A stretch of 64,000 nt of DNA from a virus. Made by a program: the position numbers and the translations under genes. Positions 57,683 through 64,000 of the stretch are shown here, one piece after another. Each line of letters begins with the position of its first letter. Within the stretch, counting starts at the first letter, position 1. Location of the stretch: the IMG/VR virus record IMGVR_UViG_3300021511_000005, positions 1 through 64,000 of that record. One strand, written 5' to 3'. The notes beneath the pieces are model-generated. The model worked only from the letters and a program-made list of their open reading frames with translations. It ran no database searches and was not told the DNA's origin.

Positions 57683-58194
57683 AACTGGTCCGATTGATCG
57701 GCGGCAAGCCCGCGCCGGAGGCCAAGTTCGAGGTGACCGTCCACGGCTACTCCATGATGATCAAGTGTCCGTGTGGAACGGTATGGACCACCACGGTCCC
57801 GGGTCCGGGGAGGCAGCGGGAGGAGATGTGCCCCAGCGGCTGTGGACACGGGATTGACGTGGACGCACGCCCGATAATGGAGGTCCAGTGGGTGGATCTT
57901 CCACCGCCGGGGCCCCTGGAGGATGTGCTGCGGAATTTGACCTATCCGGTCCCGGAGGTCTTGCGGAACGCTTTCCGTATTCCGGAGGAGCGTTTCCACA
58001 GGGAGTATCTGTGCGAGCCGGTACCGGCCGGCTTTGACTGGTTCTGCGGGGTCTGCCGGTTGGGTTACTACTCGCCGGACGTGAAACGGTCGGACGCGGA
58101 CAGCAATCCGCTGTGTCGCTGCGGACGGGTCCTGAACGGTTCACACGAACAACCCCCAGGACTGCGCTGGGTAGGAGAAGACGATGGGGACTGA
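57679..58194 (+). CDS. Zinc-ribbon protein of unknown function
   Basis: 171 residues, ATGA overlap. Two Cys sets: IKCPCGTVWTTTV...MCPSGCGHG and FCGVCRLGYYSPD...PLCRCGRVL, each able to form a zinc ribbon. The middle is Pro-rich with a helix. Twin ribbons suggest nucleic-acid binding or a scaffold. Overlaps the large following gene by 11 nt. Confidence 0.6.
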   Translation: MKLVRLIGGKPAPEAKFEVTVHGYSMMIKCPCGTVWTTTVPGPGRQREEMCPSGCGHGIDVDARPIMEVQWVDLPPPGPLEDVLRNLTYPVPEVLRNAFRIPEERFHREYLCEPVPAGFDWFCGVCRLGYYSPDVKRSDADSNPLCRCGRVLNGSHEQPPGLRWVGEDDGD

Positions 58195-59860
58195 CTACTA
58201 TCTGATCGACCCGAAGGCCCGGCAAGTCCTCTACATCGACCGCGCGGGCTCTGACTTCTGCTGCGTCCATCCCGGTCCCGAGCGCCAGAAGGTCCCGGAC
58301 CACGGGACCGTCCGCGTGGTGACCGCGGGAGTCTTGGAGGCAGTGAGGGAGAGCCTGGAGGATGATGGGCCGCACGCGGACTTGCGCACGAAGGACGCCT
58401 ACAATTGGTGCCTGGGGCGGACGCCGGTCCTGCTGGTGGACGACCACAGCTCCGGGGATGAAGTCGCGTTTGCATTCTGCGGTATGGTCTCTGCCGGCGA
58501 GGTGGAGGGCTGGTCCGCGGCGCCGGACGCGGGGACGGACCCCCGTCCGCGGAGCCAGCAGGAGCGGTGGGACAGCGCCATGTTCGAGCTGCGGGAGGCC
58601 GGCGTGGACGTTCCGCGGATGGCCATCGAGCAGGCGATGCGGAACTACGTCCGCCTGGGCCTGGGCAAGGATGAGCGGAAGGCCGCGGACGAGGCGATCC
58701 CCCACCGGATGTCCGCGGAGGGGATGAAGCTCCAGTACGAGCTGGACGTCCGCGACTTCGACGCGGGCGTGGCGGACACGGCCCACACGGTCCTGGTCCT
58801 CCGCAGCAAGGACCCCGGCCACGGTTTCCACCAGCCGGTCTACGGCGCGGTCTTCCAGGAGGAGTGGAACGGCGAGGACGACCCAGAGGCCCAGGGCGTC
58901 CGCATCGGCTACGGGCGGGACGTGCTGTCCGCCATCCAGGACCTGCTGGGCTCGGAGTCCGCGGAGGTGGACGAGGGCGACCTGCCCGGGCGGACCACCG
59001 GCGCGGAGCTTCCGCGGGAGGTGATCTTGGAGGCGGCGCTGGCGGACGCCTACGGACGGATCGAGCAGCTGCTGGAGGAGCGCCGGCCTCTCCTGGACCA
59101 GGCCAACGCGCTGGTCCTGTCCATGGAGCAGCGGGAGGCCATCGGGGAGGACTGGCACCCCTACTACGATCAGTGGCTGCGGACGTTCGCGGAGTGGTGC
59201 GCGCGGATGGGGCCCGAGTACTGGGGTCACCGGGATGCCGCCCACCTGGTCCGCTCCCTGTTCGCCAAGCTGTCGGGCTTCGAGCCCCAGGAGTCGCCGG
59301 AGCCCCGGCCGCTGTTCTACCCGACGATCCGCGGCGGCGAGCCTGAGCGGGACCAGGAGCGCCCGCAGACGTCGGAGCTGGAGAAGGACCCGGACCCCCA
59401 GAACGCCTACTGGGCGCAGCGGCGCGAGTCGGTGGAGGCCGGTCCGCCGGAGTGGCGTCAGCGCCGGCCGCCGCGGACGACGCGCGACAGGAGCGTGACC
59501 CACGAGGTCGTGACCCGCTTCAACGTGGAGACGGGCTACGTCGAGTGGCGCGGCTACCGCATCCTGCTGGGCGCGCTGGAGCCGCTGGACCAGCCCCTTC
59601 TGCAGAGCAACGGCCACCTGTTGGAGGGCGTGATGTTGCTCCACGAGGTCTGGGAGGACATCGCGGAGAAGTTCATGCTGGGCGTCCCGCCGGAGAAGTC
59701 TCTGGCGGACATCCTGACGGGGGACATCACGGAGCGTGTCCGCGCCTACCTCGACCGGATCCCGCGGGTGACGGAGGACGACCTGGCGGACAGCCACGGC
59801 GGGCCGGAGCTGGGCTCCCCGGCCCCCCACAAGCTATGGACAGGAGAGGACGATGGATAA
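58184..59860 (+). CDS. Large protein of unknown function
   Basis: 558 residues, TAGGAGAAG ribosome binding site. Starts TDYYLIDPKARQVLYIDRAG with a beta-rich first 110 residues (VLLVDDHSSGDEVAFAF). Helical middle sections follow (LREAGVDVPRMAIEQAMRNYVRLGLG; ILEAALADAYGRIEQLLEERRPLL) and a long Pro/Arg/Glu linker (~395-445). The C-terminal helical domain reads LLEGVMLLHEVWEDIAEKFMLG. Codon use is strongly GC-biased here. No known domain or catalytic motif recognised. Confidence 0.55.
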   Translation: MGTDYYLIDPKARQVLYIDRAGSDFCCVHPGPERQKVPDHGTVRVVTAGVLEAVRESLEDDGPHADLRTKDAYNWCLGRTPVLLVDDHSSGDEVAFAFCGMVSAGEVEGWSAAPDAGTDPRPRSQQERWDSAMFELREAGVDVPRMAIEQAMRNYVRLGLGKDERKAADEAIPHRMSAEGMKLQYELDVRDFDAGVADTAHTVLVLRSKDPGHGFHQPVYGAVFQEEWNGEDDPEAQGVRIGYGRDVLSAIQDLLGSESAEVDEGDLPGRTTGAELPREVILEAALADAYGRIEQLLEERRPLLDQANALVLSMEQREAIGEDWHPYYDQWLRTFAEWCARMGPEYWGHRDAAHLVRSLFAKLSGFEPQESPEPRPLFYPTIRGGEPERDQERPQTSELEKDPDPQNAYWAQRRESVEAGPPEWRQRRPPRTTRDRSVTHEVVTRFNVETGYVEWRGYRILLGALEPLDQPLLQSNGHLLEGVMLLHEVWEDIAEKFMLGVPPEKSLADILTGDITERVRAYLDRIPRVTEDDLADSHGGPELGSPAPHKLWTGEDDG

Positions 59861-61820
59861 GCTACAGGCGCTGGAGGAGCGCATCCTTGAGCTGCAGAAA
59901 CGGGAGAAGGTGGTGGCTGCTTTGGAGAAGCGGCTCGCCCAGGTGGAGGGTCTTCTCAGCATGCCCGAGGATCAGGACGAATCCCTGTGGGGTCTGGAGA
60001 AGCGGGTCAGGGCCCTTGAGAGCATCGAGCTGCGGTTGGCCCAGCCCCTGGCGGACCGACAAACGGAGCTGGCTGGGCGGATGTCTGAGCTGGAGGAGCT
60101 GGCCGGGCGGATGTCTGAGCTGGAGGAGCTGGGACAGCGGCTGTTGGGCACGTTGGAAGCGCAGCCCCATCAGCTCTTGAATCTGGCGTCCACAACGAAG
60201 CTCGAGGATCTGGAGGATCGGGGCAAGGCCGGGCTCAAGCGTCTGCAGGCGCTGGAGATGCGATGCTCCAGGATGGAGACGAACACAGATGAGTGGCTGG
60301 CCAAGGTGGGGGACCAGGCCTCGGGGGCTCTGCAGCGGGTGGCCCGTCTGGAGGAGGATCGGGGGGAGATGGAGGCTCTGGAGGCCTTGGCGGACAAGTT
60401 CGATTCGATGGGGGGGTGGTCCCGGCTCCTTGACGACGTCCAGCCCCGGCTGGAGGCCCTGGAGGCCAAGGCGGATCGGTTCCCCGATGGGATGGGGCAG
60501 CAGGCGATGAAGCGGCTTGAGGCGTCGGAGCAGGAGTGGGTGATCTGCCAGGCCCGTATCATGGCGCTGGAGGAGTTCGAGGTGGATGGGCAGCGGCTCA
60601 CTCGAAAGCGTTTCGACGTGCAATTGTTGAGTCGGTTTCAAGAGCTAGAGGAGTTGATGGAGCGGGTCCAGGAGCGGGTGATGGACGGCTTTCGCCAGCG
60701 TCCGCGCTGTGTGGACTGTGGTGCGGCGATTAAGGCTCCAGCATGCCGCTGTCCTCAATGCAGTGGGGGGGAGCCTGTTGGCCTAGCGGCGCGAGTCGCA
60801 GTGTTGGAGGAGCAGGCGCCATGGGCGGACGCTTTCCGCAGTCTGCGGAAGCGAATAGAGGGGTTGGAGGAGGATCCAAGCCTCGCGGGGCTCCAGGGGG
60901 CCATTGACGGCGTGGAGGATGCTGCCGAGCTGGCGCGCGGACGGCTGGAGAAGCGGATCGATTTGTTGGAGACGACGCAGAGCGATGCCGCCCGGGCGCG
61001 GACGGAGATTCGGGAGCATCTGTCCCGGGCGATGAATGTGCCGGGCAAGGCGATCAACGGGTTTGAGCGCCGGCTTCACGCGATAGAGGCAGCGCAAGCG
61101 GGCCAGGTCCTTCTGGACAAGGACCGGGCCGTGGAAGCCCAAGAGCTGAGCCATGGCCTGGCCAACCAGGTGGACGCTTTGAACGCACTGGACGGCCGTG
61201 TGGCTGTCCTGGAGACGATGCCAGACGAGGGTCCGGTGGTGGGCAAGCCCTTCCGCAATACCAAGGACCTGCAGAACGTTTTGAGTGGCACGGTGATGGG
61301 CGGATTCATCCCCAGTCCCCAGGCCCAGGCGGAGGTGAATCAGCATGTCCGGAACCTGCAGGACACGGCCGCCTTGCTGCAGGGGTTGGCGGAACAGCAG
61401 GAGCTGGCCGGGGCCTATCCGGCGAATAGCGAGCTGGCGGGACCTTGCGACTGTCCCCAGATGCCCTGTGAGCATGATAACCTGCCACCGTTGTTCGCGA
61501 ACGGGGAGCGCGCGAACCTGGTCAAGCTTCAAGCCCCGGTCCAGAGTCTGGTCCGTCCAGTCGGGTGGGTGATGACGGACTACGTGGGGGCTGTGACGGT
61601 GGAACAGCGCGGGGAGGTCATCAAGCTCCGCGGCGATTGCCTGGTGACCTGGACCTCCGTGGGGGATGTGTGGGTGGCCGTATTGGGCGACAATGCTATG
61701 GTGTCCGGTAAGGTAAGGGCTTGGGAGGCTGCGGGGGCAAATCCAATGACCTTCGAGTCCAAGCCGGTCTTGGAGGTGGAGGTCATGGAGGTCAAGCGCT
61801 ACGGCGACAAGGCCCATTGA
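59853..61820 (+). CDS. Long coiled-coil protein with central zinc ribbon
   Basis: 655 residues overlapping the previous gene by 8 nt. Residues 1-280 are almost continuous heptads (LEERILELQKREKVVAALEKRL; LEDRGKAGLKRLQALEMR). A ribbon CVDCGAAIKAPACRCPQC follows at ~286-303, then more coiled coil to ~490. A second Cys group (CDCPQMPCEHD) and a C-terminal beta domain (GEVIKLRGDCLVTWTSVGDVWVAVLGD) close it. Looks like a rod or scaffold; function unknown. Confidence 0.6.
   Translation: MDKLQALEERILELQKREKVVAALEKRLAQVEGLLSMPEDQDESLWGLEKRVRALESIELRLAQPLADRQTELAGRMSELEELAGRMSELEELGQRLLGTLEAQPHQLLNLASTTKLEDLEDRGKAGLKRLQALEMRCSRMETNTDEWLAKVGDQASGALQRVARLEEDRGEMEALEALADKFDSMGGWSRLLDDVQPRLEALEAKADRFPDGMGQQAMKRLEASEQEWVICQARIMALEEFEVDGQRLTRKRFDVQLLSRFQELEELMERVQERVMDGFRQRPRCVDCGAAIKAPACRCPQCSGGEPVGLAARVAVLEEQAPWADAFRSLRKRIEGLEEDPSLAGLQGAIDGVEDAAELARGRLEKRIDLLETTQSDAARARTEIREHLSRAMNVPGKAINGFERRLHAIEAAQAGQVLLDKDRAVEAQELSHGLANQVDALNALDGRVAVLETMPDEGPVVGKPFRNTKDLQNVLSGTVMGGFIPSPQAQAEVNQHVRNLQDTAALLQGLAEQQELAGAYPANSELAGPCDCPQMPCEHDNLPPLFANGERANLVKLQAPVQSLVRPVGWVMTDYVGAVTVEQRGEVIKLRGDCLVTWTSVGDVWVAVLGDNAMVSGKVRAWEAAGANPMTFESKPVLEVEVMEVKRYGDKAH
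60069..60128 (+). repeat. Two tandem 30-bp copies in the coiled-coil gene
   Basis: The units at 60069-60098 and 60099-60128 differ by one base and encode LAGRMSELEE twice. They extend the coiled coil by ten residues without breaking the frame, indicating recent slippage. Confidence 0.85.
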
Positions 61821-62296
61821 TGCCGATCCTGGATAGTGTGAGGGGGCAGCAGCCTACGATGGGATCGTGGGGGGCGCCGGCGACGGTGGACGGGACGCCG
61901 GCGATGGATACACCTCTATTTCGTCGATGTACGGGCCACTGCTGTCAGTGCTTCTGTCTGGGGGGTATGTCTCTCGAGGACTTCCGCGAGAACCTGCGGC
62001 GCTCGCGACTGCCGGGCGGCTACTTGTCGCAGGGCTGGCCCCAGCGATGTTCCAATGGGAAGTTTCTGCAGGGGCCGGTGGTCGATATCGAGCTGATCGT
62101 GGATATGCTGATTCCATGGAAGGAAAGCGATCCACGACCAGTGAGTCGATCATCAGGGACCCCGGATAGCCTTCCGCGGTTCACCTGCCGGTACCTGGAC
62201 GGGGATCGCTGTAGTATCTACAGTCGGCGGCCGCACTTCTGTCGGAGCTATCCGAATGGGGCGTGTGAATACCGAGATTGCACGAGGGAGCATTGA
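61820..62296 (+). CDS. YkgJ-like cysteine-cluster protein
   Basis: 158 residues, start overlapping the previous TGA (TGATG). RRCTGHCCQCFCL near residue 38 and FTCRYLDGDRCSIYSRRPHFCRSYP near 122 match the YkgJ/UPF0153 pattern (C-xx-CC..., then C--L-g--C-IY--RP--CR-yP), proposed to hold zinc or an Fe-S cluster. Biochemical role is unknown even in cellular members. Uncommon in phages as far as I know. Confidence 0.6.
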   Translation: MPILDSVRGQQPTMGSWGAPATVDGTPAMDTPLFRRCTGHCCQCFCLGGMSLEDFRENLRRSRLPGGYLSQGWPQRCSNGKFLQGPVVDIELIVDMLIPWKESDPRPVSRSSGTPDSLPRFTCRYLDGDRCSIYSRRPHFCRSYPNGACEYRDCTREH

Positions 62297-62514
62297 CCAA
62301 GGTCAATCTGATCCGCGATCACCCGCTGACCTGGCGGATGGTGAAGGGCGCGCGCAAGGGTGTTTGTCGGTACTACACGGCGCAAGGACGGCCGCCGCGG
62401 CGCGATTCGATTCTGTGTCTGGGGCTCGAGGGCGCGTGGCGGCCATGCCTGGATCGAGAGATCTGCCTAGAAGTGGCACCGGGCCAGCGGCGTGGTGTAG
62501 ACTCGAAACGCTAA
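62293..62514 (+). CDS. 73-residue protein, unknown function
   Basis: TTG 62293 in a TTGA overlap with the previous stop, after GAGG; TTG 62278 is an alternative. Basic, with three cysteines (GARKGVCRYYTAQG; CLGLEGAWRPCLDREICLEV). It may contact the neighbouring Cys-cluster protein. Ends on TAATG shared with the next gene. Confidence 0.45.
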   Translation: MTKVNLIRDHPLTWRMVKGARKGVCRYYTAQGRPPRRDSILCLGLEGAWRPCLDREICLEVAPGQRRGVDSKR

Positions 62515-62756
62515 TGGGGCAGCTCACGGACAGTCAGCGGAGGATCTTGGGGATCCTGGTTGTGGAGCATGGATGGTGGGCCAAAGCGACGAGCTTGGCG
62601 TCCATGCTAGGCATCAATCCCCAGGGCTGCGGGATGGCGCTGAAGGGGCTCTACAAGCGGGGGCTGGTGGACCGTCGGCCGCCAGCTCCCAAGGACTCGG
62701 CGGAGTATCGGATCAACGCGGAGGGCATCAAGGAGGCCCAACGCCATGGAGAGTAG
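62514..62756 (+). CDS. Winged-helix protein (80 residues)
   Basis: LTDSQRRILGILVVEHGWWAKATSLASMLGINPQGCGMALKGLYKRGLVDRRPPAPKD-AEYRINAEG is a minimal MarR/winged-helix unit with recognition helix around QGCGMALKGLYKRG and a wing after it. It resembles the DNA-binding half of the protein at 29678 in layout. A small transcription regulator, possibly of this accessory block. Confidence 0.65.
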   Translation: MGQLTDSQRRILGILVVEHGWWAKATSLASMLGINPQGCGMALKGLYKRGLVDRRPPAPKDSAEYRINAEGIKEAQRHGE

Positions 62757-63045
62757 ATATCGCGTGGACCTGGCAGTCTTTGATCCCCCGGAGGGAGAGG
62801 ACGAGGAGCCGGCCGTGGTTTGCCAGATGACGGCTCACGGGGCCAGTTTGGAGGGCGCCATCGCCAACGCGATCGTGGCGATGGCGCCGCATATCATCCA
62901 CATGGGCTACGAGTTCATGGTGGTGGGCGCGGGGGTCTTCTGCGACGTCCACGGCTGCTACCACGAGATCCGGAATGTTCTGGGCCATGCCGCGGAACAG
63001 CCGGAAGTGGTCTTCGAGGGACCGCCGGAGCCGGCGGTCAATTGA
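62746..63045 (+). CDS. 99-residue protein, unknown function
   Basis: Overlaps the winged-helix gene by 11 nt. Strand-rich start (RYRVDLAVFDPPEGE), helix (LEGAIANAIVAMAPHIIHM), then YEFMVVGAGVFCDVHGCYHEIRNVL. The repeated strand-helix-strand layout suggests a small ferredoxin-like or dsRBD-like fold. Not recognised. Confidence 0.55.
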   Translation: MESRYRVDLAVFDPPEGEDEEPAVVCQMTAHGASLEGAIANAIVAMAPHIIHMGYEFMVVGAGVFCDVHGCYHEIRNVLGHAAEQPEVVFEGPPEPAVN

Positions 63046-63049
63046 GGCC

Positions 63050-63265
63050 ATGATGGTCCACGAGGTCTTGTTGTTGTGCGAATGGAAGCTGGAGGCCTTC
63101 GAGCAAGCGCTGGGAGTCGAGTGGCCCTACATCCGGTTGGCGCTGCGAGTGTGGCGTCAAGCCCTTGGGCTGTGGCCACGGGGGGTCATCGGTCCGGAGC
63201 GCCAGCTTCCAGCTTACCAGTTCTTCTACGGGCAGCTGTGGCGATTGAAGGGGGTCACGAGGTGA
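63050..63265 (+). CDS. 71-residue protein, unknown function
   Basis: ATGATG start 5 nt after the previous stop, weak GAGG nearby. Helical and Trp-rich (VLLLCEWKLEAFEQALGVEWPYIRLALRVWRQALGLW). GTGA overlap with the next gene. Not recognised. Confidence 0.5.
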   Translation: MMVHEVLLLCEWKLEAFEQALGVEWPYIRLALRVWRQALGLWPRGVIGPERQLPAYQFFYGQLWRLKGVTR

Positions 63266-63519
63266 CGACGATCAAGGAGGCCTTCGCGAAGGTGGCTGTC
63301 GTTTTCACGGATGGCGCGATGGACAAGTTGGTCTACGGGCCGGGCAAGGACGGGGAGCCTGTCCGCATGATGTCCGAGCTGAAGAAGGGAGACCGTTTCC
63401 GCGAGTTCCGGTGGGATGGTCCGATCGAGGTTGCCGGTGGAGACGCTTATCAGATGGACAATCCACCGCCTGGGCCGAAGGGGAAGCTCTGGTGCGTGCC
63501 GATGGACCGGAGTCGCTGA
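63262..63519 (+). CDS. 85-residue protein, unknown function
   Basis: GTG start in a GTGA overlap. Helical start, then FTDGAMDKLVYGPGKDGEPVRMMSELKKGDRFREFRWDG, which reads as a small SH3/OB-like barrel. TGATG overlap with the next gene. Not recognised. Confidence 0.5.
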   Translation: MTTIKEAFAKVAVVFTDGAMDKLVYGPGKDGEPVRMMSELKKGDRFREFRWDGPIEVAGGDAYQMDNPPPGPKGKLWCVPMDRSR

Positions 63520-63776
63520 TGGCGGGCAAGCGGGCGTTGAAGGCCTACCTCGCGGTCCTGGAGGCCTTGTCCACCGGGCCCAAGATGAAGACCGATTTGA
63601 AGCGGGCCTGCGGCTACGACGTCATCCGCGAGTACCCAGCTCTGGATCGTCTGCTTCAGGATATGCGAGTGGCCGGGGTCATTGAGTGCCGCGGCAAGAC
63701 CTGGGTCTTGGCGGAGGGCAAAGAGCTGTGCCCCCAGTGCCATGGCCGGGGGATCTGGGATAAGGAGACGGGTTGA
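63519..63776 (+). CDS. Winged-helix protein with C-terminal zinc knuckle
   Basis: 85 residues. A winged-helix-like body (ALKAYLAVLEALSTGPKMKTDLKRACGYDVIREYPALDRLLQDMRVAGVIECRGKTWVLAEG) ends in CPQCHGRGIW, a C-x2-C-x-G-x-G knuckle as in the gene at 32096. Probably a DNA-binding regulator. Confidence 0.55.
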   Translation: MAGKRALKAYLAVLEALSTGPKMKTDLKRACGYDVIREYPALDRLLQDMRVAGVIECRGKTWVLAEGKELCPQCHGRGIWDKETG

Positions 63777-63925
63777 TGAGCAAAGACAAAGACAAGGATA
63801 CGGGTACAGACAGGGATCTGTTACGGGAGGGGGTGGGTCACCAAAACGATCAGATCGATGAGGCCATGAGGGAAGAGACAAGGGATGATCGAGGGGGCGG
63901 GGATCGCGAGGAGAACGGCAAGTGA
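63776..63925 (+). CDS. 49-residue acidic/charged peptide
   Basis: ATG overlaps the previous TGA, and its own stop overlaps the next ATG. Lys/Asp-rich start (SKDKDKDTGTDRD) and Arg/Glu/Gly-rich remainder, likely disordered. Coding status is supported mainly by its tight overlap with both neighbours. Confidence 0.4.
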   Translation: MSKDKDKDTGTDRDLLREGVGHQNDQIDEAMREETRDDRGGGDREENGK

Positions 63926-64000
63926 TGTGGAGCTGGATGAAGGCGAGTCCCTGGACCTTCGCTGTCGGTGGTTTGATTGCTGTTTTGGCGGTGGGTGGTG
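63925..64000 (+). CDS. Start of a membrane protein, cut by window end
   Basis: ATG 63925 overlaps the previous TGA. The visible 25 residues give a basic/aromatic N-terminus and a hydrophobic helix (WTFAVGGLIAVLAVGG). The rest lies outside the window, so nothing more can be said about its function. Confidence 0.45.
   Translation, partial: MWSWMKASPWTFAVGGLIAVLAVGG

Noticed and set aside
1-64000. Integrase, excisionase, repressor or attachment site indicating a temperate phage
   Set aside because: No recombinase signature or att-like repeat was recognised in the window; the winged-helix genes alone are not evidence of lysogeny.

Overview
The window is a 64 kb segment of a tailed double-stranded DNA phage with a contractile tail (myovirus morphology). 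The DNA is GC-rich. Every convincing gene lies on the + strand, and genes are packed with ATGA/GTGA/TAATG overlaps. No tRNA, rRNA, integrase, insertion sequence or CRISPR array was recognised. Terminase, portal and capsid genes are absent and presumably lie upstream of position 1. The host cannot be named from the sequence; base composition points to a high-GC bacterium.

Region 1 (1-29.4 kb) is the late structural block in the usual order: repeat-rich virion protein, head-tail connector, neck and tail-completion proteins (1-6.1 kb); tail sheath and tube; an overlapping pair of likely tail assembly chaperones; a tape measure; baseplate hub, spike, a LysM plus gp25-like fusion and a J-like wedge protein; two tandem paralogous receptor-binding candidates; further tail proteins; a beta-helix tail protein; and a spanin-like pair. 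No endolysin was recognised.

Region 2 (29.4-30.5 kb) is the regulatory hinge. It has DnaA-box-like sites inside nested inverted repeats, a -35-like hexamer, strong hairpins, a winged-helix gene, and three direct repeats spaced 21-22 bp that end in a 28-bp perfect palindrome.

Region 3 (30.5-51.8 kb) holds DNA metabolism: SF2 helicase, an Hfq/Sm-like protein, DnaB-like helicase, DnaG-like primase, ECF-like sigma factor, a lysine-rich H1-like protein, a UvsY-like candidate, gp32-like SSB, RecA, J-domain protein, family A DNA polymerase, SbcD/SbcC (Mre11/Rad50), a nuclease-like protein and a ParB-methyltransferase fusion. The sliding clamp follows at 55.8 kb. The most striking item is at the ssb stop codon (39.43-39.66 kb). 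A slippery heptamer, a 7-nt spacer and a two-tier RNA stem are followed by a start-less reading frame encoding a zinc motif that ends inside the recA start. This is the layout of a programmed -1 frameshift.

Region 4 (51.8-64 kb) is an accessory block of about 30 mostly tiny, overlapping genes around the clamp and two large unknown proteins. It contains zinc-ribbon, winged-helix, one-TM and YkgJ-like proteins, a deoxyribosyltransferase-like protein, and one candidate resembling anti-CBASS hairpin proteins. A bipartite DNA motif (TGACA, then CGCGGAAGGG at fixed spacing) recurs four times in regions 2-4 and may be a phage-specific control element.
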